Of a stretch of 64,000 nt of DNA, positions 45,461 through 55,016 are shown one piece after another; position 1 is the first letter of the stretch; each line of letters begins with the position of its first letter. The notes beneath the pieces are model-generated. The model had not been told where the DNA came from, did not search any database, and saw only the letters and a list, made by a program, of their open reading frames with translations. The DNA lies in the NCBI GenBank assembly GCA_013339895.1, contig JABACO010000026.1:186001-250000 (forward strand). The letters run 5' to 3'. Origin of the DNA: Ephydatia muelleri (Eukaryota > Porifera > Demospongiae > Spongillida > Spongillidae). Both the position numbers and the translations under genes were made by a program.

Positions 45461-46480
45461 AGTGCAGAGGACCATGCGCAAGAGGGCATCAGAAAGGTGC
45501 AATCTTCTTTTGTTGTTACTAATTTTGCTGTTAATCCCTCAAAATCTTACTTCATCACAGCATTGGTGCACCAAATTCCCCTAACATTGATGATCGATAC
45601 TGGAGCTGCGGTCAGCCTTTTGGGAAAGGAACAGTGGATGAGACTTGGTGGTGCAAAGTATACAATGGAACAATGGAACGGGGGGACGTTGGTAGGTGTG
45701 AACGGGAGTCCTGTCGATGTGGAGGGTGTAGTTAGCATGGACATAGTGGTGGGGGGTCAAAGGCTTGCAGTAGAGTTTGCATGTTGTAAGTACACTATAT
45801 GTCCAGTCTCTGTTGGGTATTGACTTTTTGAAAAGATATGCCTGTGTTATTGATGTACCCAACATGGTTATGCAGTGTCATGGGTTAAAGATCCCATTAG
45901 AGACTGCAGGATGTGGGGAGCAGGTCAATTTGGTGTGTCAGGCCAGGGTCACTTTGATGGAGAATGTAACTGTTCCAGCCTGGAGCGAAGTTGAAGTTTT
46001 AGCAAGCACAAATTCCCTATGCATGTGGTAGCGGAACCTGGTTGGTAGAAGGCCTGAGAGACAAGAACGTGCCCCAAGTTCTTGTTGCGGGGGCTGTTGT
46101 CAAGCCCATACAGGATCGTGAGTTGGTGTGCATACCAGTGTGTCATGGTAAGTCCCTCGCCAGTAGCAGTTACTGTTTACAAGGGAATGGCAGTTGCAGT
46201 GGCTGAGAGGATTGCAGACAGTCACATTGCAGCGGCTGTACATGGTCCTGTGGACAATAGGGTGGGTGGAATATCGGCACGGAAAAGAGAAATGTTATAC
46301 AACTGTGTGCAGAGCTGTGACGACTTGTCAGAGGAGGAACGTGAGGAATTGTTGACCTTGTTGTTAATGTATGAAGATGCTTTAGCCGATAAGGATGAAG
46401 AGCTTGGATGTACTGCAGTGGTGCAGCACTCTATTGTCACGGGCGATGCCCCACCCATAAAGCAACCTAATAGGGCCGAT
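45461..46480 (+). pseudogene. Gypsy 2 aspartic protease and linker (frameshifted)
   Basis: LTLMIDTGAAVSLLGKEQW (about 45577-45633) carries the retroviral-type DTGA active site. After GGQRLAVEFACC the frame shifts near 45790 to SLLGIDFLKRYACVIDV, a linker normally found before RT. Further shifts occur near 46025 and 46150, where the last pieces include ADSHIAAAVHGPVDNR and EEREELLTLLLMYEDALAD. Confidence 0.8.
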
Positions 46481-46484
46481 TCCC

Positions 46485-47690
46485 GTGGCAAGACAACATG
46501 AGGTTCACAAGTTGTTGGACGAAATGCTCCAGAAGGATGTCATTCAACCGTCTGCAAGTCCTTGGGCATCACCTGTTGTACTCGTTCAGAAGAAAGATGG
46601 CACAATGCGGTTCTGTATAGACTACAGGCAACTAAATGCTGTGACCCGCAAAGACGCATACCCACTACCACGGATTGACGAAACCTTGGAGGCATTAGGG
46701 GGCTTGAAATGGTTCTCAACATTAGATTTACTGTCAGGATACTGGCAGGTGGAAATGAGCAAGCAAGACAGGCTAAAAACAGCATTTTCAACTAGAGTCG
46801 AGTTCAAGGTAATGCCATTTGGGTTGTGTAATGCACCCGCAACCTTTCAGAGACTGATGGATATGGTGCTTGTTGGGGTTAAATGGAGCAGATGTTTAGT
46901 GACATAATTGTTATGGGGAAGTTGTTTCATCACCATTTGCTTAATTTACGCGTGGCGATGGATAAGTTGAGGGAGGCGGGGGGCTCAAGATGAAATTGTC
47001 AAAGTGTGCATACTTCCGCAAAGAGGTGTTATATTTAGGACATAAGATCCCGTGAGGGCATCTCAACGGATCCGTCCAAAGTGGATGTTGTGAACAAGTG
47101 GTCAACTCCAGCAACAGTGCAAGAATTGCAGAAGTTTCTCGGACTGGCAGGGTACTATAAGTGGTATGTTAAAAACTTTGCTGGTATCGCAAAGCCTTTA
47201 TATCGCTTGACAGAAAAAGGGAGGGACTTCAAGTGGTCGTCAGAATGTACTGAGGGAAATTGAAAGCTCTTCTTGTGTCCACCCCCATACTTATTTTTCC
47301 TGATTTTAGCAATGATTTCATTTTGGATACAGATGCAAGCGAGTACGGGCTTGGAGCAGTGCTGTCACAAGTAGTCAATGGGTTGTGGCATATGCAAGTC
47401 GGATTCTCAACAAGGCAGAACGGAAGTACTCAGTAACAAGGAAAGAACTTTTGGCTGTGGTAACATTTGCTAAACATTTCAGGTCTTACTTACTTGGTTG
47501 ACGTTTTGTCCTCAGAACAGATCACAGTGCACTGCAATGGTTGTATAGCTTCAAAGAACCAGAAGGGCAAACGGCCAGATGGCTGGAGATGCTGCAAGAA
47601 TTTGATTTTGAGGTGATTCATCGTAGGGGGCGGGATCATGGGAATGCCAACGTCCTTTCCCGATCCAACATCCATCCTGGTCAAGAAGCT
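46485..47690 (+). pseudogene. Gypsy 2 reverse transcriptase and RNase H, active site deleted
   Basis: [56 protein letters not shown] and [18 protein letters not shown] give a clear RT. Where the family has the YxDD catalytic motif, the sequence jumps from SRCLV to the equivalent of DIIVMGK (about 46893-46910), so roughly ten bases covering the first residues of the motif are gone and the frame is shifted. Downstream frames give TPATVQELQKFLGLAGYYKW (thumb), [16 protein letters not shown] (RNase H) and RTDHSALQWLYSFKEPEG, each in a different phase. Confidence 0.9.
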
Positions 47691-47699
47691 TGCATTGCT

Positions 47700-49450
47700 A
47701 CTAGATCACTCAGTACAGCAGCTGCAGCAGAGTGACGAAGTCATTGGGCCGTTGTATCATGCGATGTGTCAGGGGACAAGACCGCATCCTGGTACCTATA
47801 AAGGGGTCTGCAAAGAATTCGCACAACTTGTGGAGCAATGGAATCAGCTTGTGTTGAAAGATGCCGTCTTGTATAGACACCATGAGGATGCCAATGGATA
47901 TAGTCATCTCCAACTGATAGTGCCCAAAGTGAGTCGGGATGACATGTTACACAAAGTGCACATTGCGCTATCGGGAGGGCACCTAGGTGAAGCCAAGGAG
48001 CACTTTTATTGGCCAGGGCATGTTGAAGCTGTGAAAGTCTGGTGCAGGTGTTGTGCTGATTGTGCGGTGAGGAAAAGTCCAGGGCAGAGGAGGCGAGCAC
48101 CACTGCAAAGTATGCAAGCGGGATACCCCATGCGCAGTCAATATTGTCGGGCCATTTTCACCAGTGCAGAGTGGAAATAACTATGTGCTTGTGGTTTCTG
48201 ACTATTTTACTAAATGGATGGAGGCATTTGCTATTCCAAATCAGGAAGCTGTGACAGTTGCTGAGAAATTAGTGGAAGAAGTATTTTGCCGATTTTCTAT
48301 CCCGGAACAGCTACACTCTGATCAGGGCCAACAGTTTGAGGGGAAGCTTATGCAAGAAGTTTGCATATTGCTGCACATTAACCGGACGCGGACAACAGCT
48401 TATCATCCCCAATCTGACGGTGTGGTGGAACGTCTTAATCGGACGCTTCTGAGTATGTTAGCTGCAACTGTGCACGAGCACCCTGGAGATTGGGATAAAA
48501 AGTTAAGGCTCGTGTGTATGGCTTATAATACTTCTGTCCACAAATCCACAGGCTTTTCACCATTCTTTCTATTGTTTGGCCGTCAAGCGAGGTTACCTGT
48601 CGATCTTGCTTATGGGATTGCCCCTATGGAAGAGATGACAACACAGGAGTATGTCAGAAATCTGCGGCAAACGTTGGAGAAAGCTTATTCGACAGTTAGG
48701 AATTACACGGGTGCTGCTCTGGAGCAACAGAAGGAGTTGTATGACAGAAGAGTTCATGGGGATGAATATCAGGTGGGTGATTTAGTCTGGCTGCACAACC
48801 CTGTTATCCCTAAAGGAGCAAAAAGGAAACTACACTGTCCATGGACTGGGCCTTTTAAAGTTGTGAAGAAACTGTCCACAGTGGTCTATAGAATTCAAGA
48901 CACACGACCAAATAAGCGCAAGCGTTTGGTGGTCCATTCTGATCGCTTGAAGCCCTGCCCCTCTATGCGAGCAGAAATCCCAGAGCAGGATCACTCACCA
49001 CTGGAAGTAGAAAAACAGTTGCCTCTCCTGCAAGAGCATCGTCATGTGGGTACGGATTTGAGAATTGTGAACGATGATGAGGAAGTTCTGGAGATACAGC
49101 CAAGGGATAGAGGACAAATGAGAAAGCCGGGACAGCAGGAGCTACCTGAACCGCAGGCCCATGAGGATGGGCATGAAGCTCTAGAGAGTGACGTCCAGAA
49201 TGGAGAACTTCCTCAACAGGAGGTTCCTATGCTACAAGATATGGCCTTGCAAAACGAAGAACTTACTCAACAGGAGTCCCATTGCAAGAAGAGGTGGCCA
49301 TGCAAAATCAAAATCGGTACCCTAGGTGTAATCGTCGTGCCCCGGACTATTATGGAGCTGTGCCGTACTCTTAATATTTTGGAGTCCCAAACTTTCAGAA
49401 GAGGGAGCAGTGTAACAGGAGGCTCCAATAATCTTGGCTGTCACTGCTAA
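47700..49450 (+). pseudogene. Gypsy 2 integrase with a changed catalytic Asp
   Basis: The HHCC finger is intact (HKVHIALSGGHLGEAKEH, CRCCADCAVRK). The core then reads VNIVGPFSPVQ, where the family has VDIVGP: the first catalytic Asp codon is AAT (Asn) near 48145, and the phase shifts by one at this point. LHSDQGQQFEGK gives the second Asp and SDGVVERLNRTLLSML the Glu. The chromodomain-less C-terminus has the usual YQVGDLVWLHNP and KLHCPWTGPFKVVKKLS, followed by an acidic Gln/Glu-rich tail to 49450, reaching into the 3' LTR. Confidence 0.9.
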
Positions 49451-49583
49451 TGCGCTTGCACATGAAATACCTGTAGATCTCGAACTTTCTAGGAATTGAC
49501 TATTTAAGTGTATGCGTGCTGTACTACTGGGTCTTTTGTCTTTTCTGTGATTATACCTATTGTTGTGCTAACCAAGGTCGTTA
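49411..49583 (+). repeat. 3' LTR of Gypsy element 2
   Basis: Matches 44425-44597 with two visible G-to-A type differences (gtcact for gtcgct, gcacatg for gcgcatg) and no indels. Confidence 0.9.
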
Positions 49584-49588
49584 CAAAA

Positions 49589-50289
49589 ATGGCAAAAAGG
49601 TGGTTCATATGATTGTTGAAATATAGCATGACTAATAAAGTGGAAGAAAAAATGCACCACAATGCATAACTGATTCATATCTCAAACAATTATATCAGTG
49701 CTAACTTTGAAGTGCACATAGACTGGAGTTTAGTTTGCAATACATATAGGAGTGGTTACAATTGATGCTAGCCTAATTACATAATGGAATGAAAATCTGC
49801 CTAGCTCCTTTGCATTGATTATGATTATGTAATAATGAGTAATGCAACACAGTGTTAATATCAGCTAGTTTTACACAGCCCAACATACATGTGACCCCCA
49901 CCACTACCACTATGTCACTACCATCACCCCCACTCTGCCACTCATGATCTCCACTGGTTACCACTACCACTGCAAATAACACAATTCGATGCACGATACT
50001 GTTATTGAGACTACTAATGTCACCAACTAGATATGATAAGGTTTAGACATGCATAGCATGAAATGAAGCTTCACACACATATATGCTTATACCTCTTAAA
50101 TTCTTGATCAGCTCCTGTATGTAAAAAAAAAAAAGGGTAACAAGAAGTTCAATGATATGATGCAAGTTTAATGTTTTATTGAAGTGAGTGTAGTTATAGA
50201 ACAGAAGAACACCATAGACAATCATTGACTCTGTAGGTTATAGTTTTTAAAAGTACATGCATGACTAAATGATAGGTGCAACATTATTT
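49589..50289. other. Intergenic, no gene seen
   Basis: AT-rich flank of the Gypsy element with no supported feature. Confidence 0.4.
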
Positions 50290-50571
50290 TTAATCCGGTG
50301 TCATGGGAAAATGGCTACATTCCACATGGAAGCTACCCGCAGGCTGCAACAAAACACGACAAGTGTTCCTTTCGCAAAGAGCAAAGCAGTACCGAGTGCA
50401 AGATGGGCAGCTGTACAAATCTAAGAATGGGATGCGCTTTGTCTTTATAGTAAAGACCTGAAGAATAGAAGACAGAATTTTGTAATCAGGTAGAGAAATT
50501 TCCTTTACCAGTAAAAAACGAAGACCGGCAAGCTGAGTTGGCTGATTCAGAGGGAAAGTCCAGTCAGCCAT
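50290..50571 (-). CDS. Hypothetical small gene, perhaps two exons
   Basis: MADWTFPLNQPTQLAGLRFL is followed by a GTAAAG donor-like site. After TTCAG (about 50455) comes IPFLDLYSCPSCTRYCFALC and CRVLLQPAGSFHVECSHF to a stop at 50290. The uninterrupted frame is also open (93 residues). Cys pairs suggest a small zinc-binding or secreted domain, but no family is recognised. Confidence 0.3.
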   Translation of the reverse strand: MADWTFPLNQPTQLAGLRFLLVKEISLPDYKILSSILQVFTIKTKRIPFLDLYSCPSCTRYCFALCERNTCRVLLQPAGSFHVECSHFPMTPD

Positions 50572-50950
50572 TGGAGCAACACACTGCTTGGTTAACAGCT
50601 ACTTAAAGTGTGGTGTAAACACACGTACTTTTTTTTCTTTTTTTTTTTTCTTTTCTCCCAATGATGCATGTATAAATGCTATGATGGCAGAGACTAGCAT
50701 AGCCTCAGGGCTCCCATTGATATTACATGGGTGCGTTGTTTTAAGCCACTGAAAATGGAAAGGCTTCTAGGACTTCCCTCCACTTCTTTTCCCCTGGAAG
50801 AACTCTGATTATTAGTAATTGGCGTCGCACGTTAATTTGATGGCATATGTAACAACATTCCATGGAGTCTCGGGATACGCAGGCCAGATAGCCCCTCCTT
50901 TACGACGCCATTGCGCGCTTAGCGAGCGCACAATCGCGCTATATCTCAAC
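50572..50950. other. No gene seen
   Basis: Includes a T-rich tract (50630-50655). Sequence immediately left of the Harbinger-like element is host DNA. Confidence 0.4.
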
Positions 50951-51048
50951 GGTAATAGACCTTCTGCAACTCGCGTCCTACGTAATTGTTTATTGCTTTA
51001 TTGCGTCACGTCATCGCCGGAAGTAAACATTACATCATTGCATACGCT

Positions 51049-53258
51049 ATGGAGGAATACGCCAGCGATCTTTCTGCCGAAGCCAAAAAGCGCTACTTGT
51101 CTAAATTGACGACGTTTGGATTCTCAAATGACCCATACTCAATTCCTGATGCCTCGTGGGTAACAGAACGAGACATCCTTCCACAGGTTACATGGAGCGA
51201 TATGTTTATATATCTTATTTCGACTCCTAGTCCTTATACCAAACAAGAATTGAAGTTAAGTTACTCTTATTCAGTGTATGTATAATAGAATGACATTACT
51301 AATCATGCAGGCCTGGAAGGCCATGACTGGTTGTGATAGCTATGTGAAAGACGGATGGGTTCTAGCGATGAAGATTCATTACTTCAGACATGATTCCAAC
51401 AATCGTTGCATAGTGATGGGAAAGGTATGTTACATACATGCATGTATTATACTTCACTGACTGTTATGAGTCAACTTAGGTAAGGCATTCCCAAAAGATC
51501 AATGCAGCGCCTGTTCTCCCTTGGGTTGTACTGGAGCTCAATGGCACTGTTCTGTGTGCACATTGCACGTGTATGGCAGGGTAAGTTCCATTACATTATT
51601 GAAATTGAAGTGCAATACATGTATGGCTTGGGATATCATCATACAGTCTGGGAGAATCCTGTTCTCATGTAGCAGCCATTATATGCTGCTTGGTCAGGGC
51701 AGCAGAATCTCAGAAGAAGTTTGGTGAAGATGCATGCACATCAAAGAAATGTTCTTGGTTACCAGCTATAAAGGAGGTGATGATTGTAATGAATTTTGCA
51801 AATTTAATTTTATTCAGTATTGAGTTACACACATACAGGTTGCACCATCCGAAATAGTCACCATCAATTTCAGCTCTTCTACTACTGACTGTGCAAAAAC
51901 GGTTTTCCAATGCAAAGTAAAACCACATCACGTTGTACAGCCACCAACAGACAGTGAGATAGACACATTTTACCAGACCATGAACTCAGCTCAGCTGAAG
52001 CCAGCAATCTTAAGAATTGTTCCTGAATATGCAGATCAATTTGCTCCAGGACATCTGGCATTGGACCTACCTCTCTTAATGTCGCAACTTTATAAAGCTG
52101 AGTACCTAAGCTTAGATTATATTTCCCTTCAAAGTGTTTGTGAAGATACAGCAAAAGACTTTCAGGTGATAATCATTGTGTTAGATATAAAACTAAAATA
52201 CAATCATTCTTAGGTTACATTGCAACAAATTGAAAATTTAGAACAAGCAACCAGAGGACAGAGTTCTAACAAACTATGGTTCCAATATCGCAGTGGAAGA
52301 ATTACTGCATCAAAGTTTAAAGCTGCGTCAAATACAAACTTGAGTATGCCTTCTCAGACCCTCATTAAACAGATTTGTTATCCTGAAGCATACAAATTCT
52401 CCACATCTAGTACCAGGTATAAAGGAATAGCAGTGTGTAACATACATATTTGTATATTTGTTTGCTTCATTTAGATGGGGTTGCGCGCATGAAAAAGGTG
52501 CCATTCAGGTATACATTAAAATTGCACAAGTGTCACATAAGAATGTAAGAGTGCAAGAAAGCGGCTTTTATATCTCCTATGAAAGGCCATACATTGGTGC
52601 CTCCCCAGATGGAATTGTTATGTGTGATTGCTGTACAGAGAAAGATTTGCTCGAAGTCAAGTGCCCCATATGTGTCAAACCTAACTTAACAGCTCAGGAG
52701 AAGACAGGTTTCTGCATGGAAAAGGCTCAAGGTGCAGAAAACTGGACTTTATGTAGGGATCATGCATACTTTTACCAAGTAAAAGCAGAGATGGAGGTTT
52801 GCAATGTACAGTATACAGATTTTGTGGTGTGGACAGAGAAAGAAGTTTTGATGGAGCAGATCAGTCGTGATAAAAGGTTTTTTGAGACTCAAATGCCTAA
52901 TGTGAATCACTTTTTTGTTTATGGAATTCTTCCTGAACTAATTGGCAAGTGGCATACACGACAACCTGTTGCCAACAAATCAGGAGTAGTGGAAGTAGCA
53001 CATACACTGAAGTCTCATATTGAAGGTAATGACACTGATGAAGCGCAGTATCATGATCAAAATGGTGAAGATCCAGATGCAACATGGTGTTATTGTGGAG
53101 GACCAAGCCATGGCAACATGGTTTGCTGTGATAATTCTGAGTGTTCCATACAATGGTTTCACTTCAAGTGCCTACGAATACACTCCACGCCCAAAGGAAA
53201 GTGGTTCTGTCCATCTTGTGCACCAAAGATTAATTCCAAAAACAAAACAAAAAAATAA
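51049..53258 (+). CDS. Transposon protein: SWIM finger, YqaJ nuclease, PHD finger
   Basis: Spliced gene. Exons about 51049-51255 (MEEYASDLSAEAKKRYLSKL, WSDMFIYLISTPSPYTKQEL), 51311-51425 (CDSYVKDGWVLAMKIHYF), about 51480-51580 (PWVVLELNGTVLCAHCTCMA), about 51640-51775 (GESCSHVAAIICCL; with the previous exon a CxC...CxH SWIM finger), 51840-52165, 52214-52418 (YRSGRITASKFKAASN) and 52475-53258. The last exon has WGCAHEKGAIQVY, PYIGASPDGIVMCDCC and LLEVKCP, the E...D...ExK core of YqaJ/lambda-exonuclease-type nucleases, and ends in a PHD finger (WCYCGGPSHGNMVCCDN, WFHFKCLR, KGKWFCPSC). It presumably helps transposition by processing DNA and reading chromatin. The junction of exons 1 and 2 is one base out of phase as I read it, so a small error or indel is possible. 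Confidence 0.75.
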
Positions 53259-53425
53259 CAGTCACCAAATAGCGATGCAAAACTACTGTGCAGGAACAAT
53301 TGAAGGACACAAGTTTATTAATGCACAACACACTCGAACCAGCTTATCTATACTAGCCTGCTCACTACTAGTGTGTGAAATAAATGTTATAGGTAGAGTG
53401 CTTCTATATATAGTGTACTTTAGCT

Positions 53426-54907
53426 TCAATATGCCTTTAGACGTTCAACATGAATTCTAATGCTAGATAGTTCACGTCCCCAATCCACCTCCATTTTTTC
53501 CAACTGCTTTCTTCCTTTAGTGAATGGGGGTGTCTTCACTTCGGCAATACTCATGCTATCACCAGTAAACCCTCTGTCAGCAATCACTAAATCTCCTGGG
53601 AGCAAGTATTTCATCAATGCTGATCTTTCGACTATTTCTTTATCTGACATCCGTCCTCCAGCACATTTCGAAACAAAAGAAATGGTTCCTTGTGGGGTTA
53701 TTCCTATAAGAAGTTTTACTGTTGAATGGTGTTTGTAATTACTCCAGCATTGTGCTCGAGCTAATAAATTTGTGGGTCTTTCTATGAATATTTCAGTGCA
53801 ATCTATTATCACACTGCAGTTTGAAAAATGCTGGCGAAAACATGAAGGCATTGTCTTTTTAAGAACAGACTGTTCTGGCCAAATAATTAAATGTTTCAAT
53901 TTTATATCCATTACATCCAAAACTCTGTGAAAATTGCGAGACACAGTACAGTTGTGTACATTAAAGCGATATGCCAAGTCTTCATCATGCAGATTTAACC
54001 AGACTTTCATCAGAAACATTAGGATCCTCTGAAAGGCAGAAAGTTTGGATGATGTTTTCTCAGGAAAAGCAGGTGCTAATAGCATAAGTAAGCCACTAAA
54101 CACTGTCCAATCAGGTAGTCCAGTGTAGAGCTTCAGCTTAATTGGGTCCTTTTGCAATCCTTCGGGAGAAAGAATATATTTTGCCATCTGATCTTTTAAG
54201 CTACTCAACTCTTTTTGAAGCTTTGCATTGGAAAACTTTAGTCTCTTTACTTCTTTTGTCAACTTTTTTGAAATACTACAACCTTCATTTTCCTCATTGT
54301 TTGTGCCATCACATACAAGATTCTCTGTACCCTCGTCACTACTGCTGTCTTTCTTACTGCTACAACATTGAACTTCCTCTGTTGTCTCATCATTAGCAGT
54401 ACCATCATATGGAGCACTCTCTGTATCTTTGTCACTAGCGCTGTCTTCACTACTGGTACAACATTGAACTTCCTCTGTTGTCTCGTCATTAGCAGTACCA
54501 TCATATGGAGCACTCTCTGTATCTTCGTCACTAGCGCTGTCTTCACTACTGGTACAACATTGAACTTCCTCTGTTGTCTCGTCATTAGCAGTGCCATCAT
54601 ATGGAGCACTCTCTGTATCTTCGTCACTACTGCTGTCTTCATTACTGGTACAACATTGAACTTCCTGTGCAATGCCATCGTATAGAGCATGACTCCTGCT
54701 GTCAGATTGTACAACGACACTTTTCTCAGTCCTACTACAATCAATCTCTTTGATATGACCCGTGTCCTCAGCCGTACCTCTGTCTGTATTGTTGACTGGA
54801 TAGCAGGAACTGAAATTGCTACCTTCGCTGATTGTCATTCCCTTGTCTGTGTGAACTTTTTTTCTCTCGCAAGGTACAAACAAAGTAACGCTTTGGCGCT
54901 TACTCAT
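53426..54907 (-). CDS. Harbinger/ISL2EU-type DDE transposase
   Basis: 493 residues, single exon. N-terminus: about four tandem 32-residue acidic repeats (CCTSSEDSASDEDTESAPYD) at residues ~82-190. Then a Lys-rich coiled coil (215-245), a helix-turn-helix region (FLMKVWLNLHDEDLAYRFNV, VSRNFHRVLD; 298-331) and a DDE_Tnp_4 core with VIIDCTEIFIE (D369), VIADRGFTGD (D444) and IRIHVERLKAY (E488). The protein ends only five residues after the catalytic Glu region, where relatives continue with a further helix, so the C-terminus may be truncated or lie in an unrecognised exon. The start Met is 21 bases inside the right inverted repeat. It converges on the YqaJ gene with 167 bases between stops. Confidence 0.85.
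   Translation of the reverse strand: MSKRQSVTLFVPCERKKVHTDKGMTISEGSNFSSCYPVNNTDRGTAEDTGHIKEIDCSRTEKSVVVQSDSRSHALYDGIAQEVQCCTSNEDSSSDEDTESAPYDGTANDETTEEVQCCTSSEDSASDEDTESAPYDGTANDETTEEVQCCTSSEDSASDKDTESAPYDGTANDETTEEVQCCSSKKDSSSDEGTENLVCDGTNNEENEGCSISKKLTKEVKRLKFSNAKLQKELSSLKDQMAKYILSPEGLQKDPIKLKLYTGLPDWTVFSGLLMLLAPAFPEKTSSKLSAFQRILMFLMKVWLNLHDEDLAYRFNVHNCTVSRNFHRVLDVMDIKLKHLIIWPEQSVLKKTMPSCFRQHFSNCSVIIDCTEIFIERPTNLLARAQCWSNYKHHSTVKLLIGITPQGTISFVSKCAGGRMSDKEIVERSALMKYLLPGDLVIADRGFTGDSMSIAEVKTPPFTKGRKQLEKMEVDWGRELSSIRIHVERLKAY
54334..54670. repeat. 96-bp tandem repeat inside the transposase gene
   Basis: Three to four units containing acaacattgaacttcctctg and catatggagcactctctgta, each 96 bases, so the protein frame is kept (32 residues per unit). 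Divergence between units is only a few bases. Confidence 0.9.
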
Positions 54908-55016
54908 TGTTCTCTGTATCCACTACGAATGATGTAATGTTTACTTCCGGCGATGACGTGACGCAATAAAGCAATAAACAATTACGTAGGACGCGAGTTG
55001 CAGAAGGTCTATTGGT

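Larger units (their letters stand above)
44420..49588 (+). mobile_element. Gypsy LTR retrotransposon 2 (young, but defective)
   Basis: 173-bp LTRs at 44425-44597 and 49411-49583 differ by about two bases. The 5-bp target duplication caaaa lies at 44420-44424 and 49584-49588. The order is gag, zinc knuckle, protease, RT, RNase H, integrase, as in Gypsy/Metaviridae elements. A primer-binding-like TGGCGTAGTCGG follows the 5' LTR. There is no envelope gene. At least seven frameshifts, a short deletion at the RT active site and a changed first catalytic residue of integrase make this copy non-functional as read. Confidence 0.95.
50951..55016. mobile_element. Harbinger/ISL2EU-like DNA transposon, complete
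   Basis: Perfect 86-bp terminal inverted repeats (50954-51039 and 54928-55013) start aatagaccttctgcaactcg. ggt flanks both ends (50951-50953 and 55014-55016), consistent with a 3-bp target duplication. Two convergent genes fill the 4.06-kb element: a SWIM-YqaJ-PHD protein (plus) and a DDE transposase (minus). Their start codons lie only 10 and 21 bases inside the repeats, so the repeats should also act as promoters. A YqaJ-type nuclease partner is known from ISL2EU-type elements, whose usual duplication is 2 bp; the 3-bp repeat fits PIF/Harbinger better. Confidence 0.9.

Noticed and set aside
54142-54937. Plus-strand frames opposite the transposase gene (for example 54368-54685)
   Set aside because: Antisense shadows of the 96-bp repeats in the minus-strand DDE transposase.
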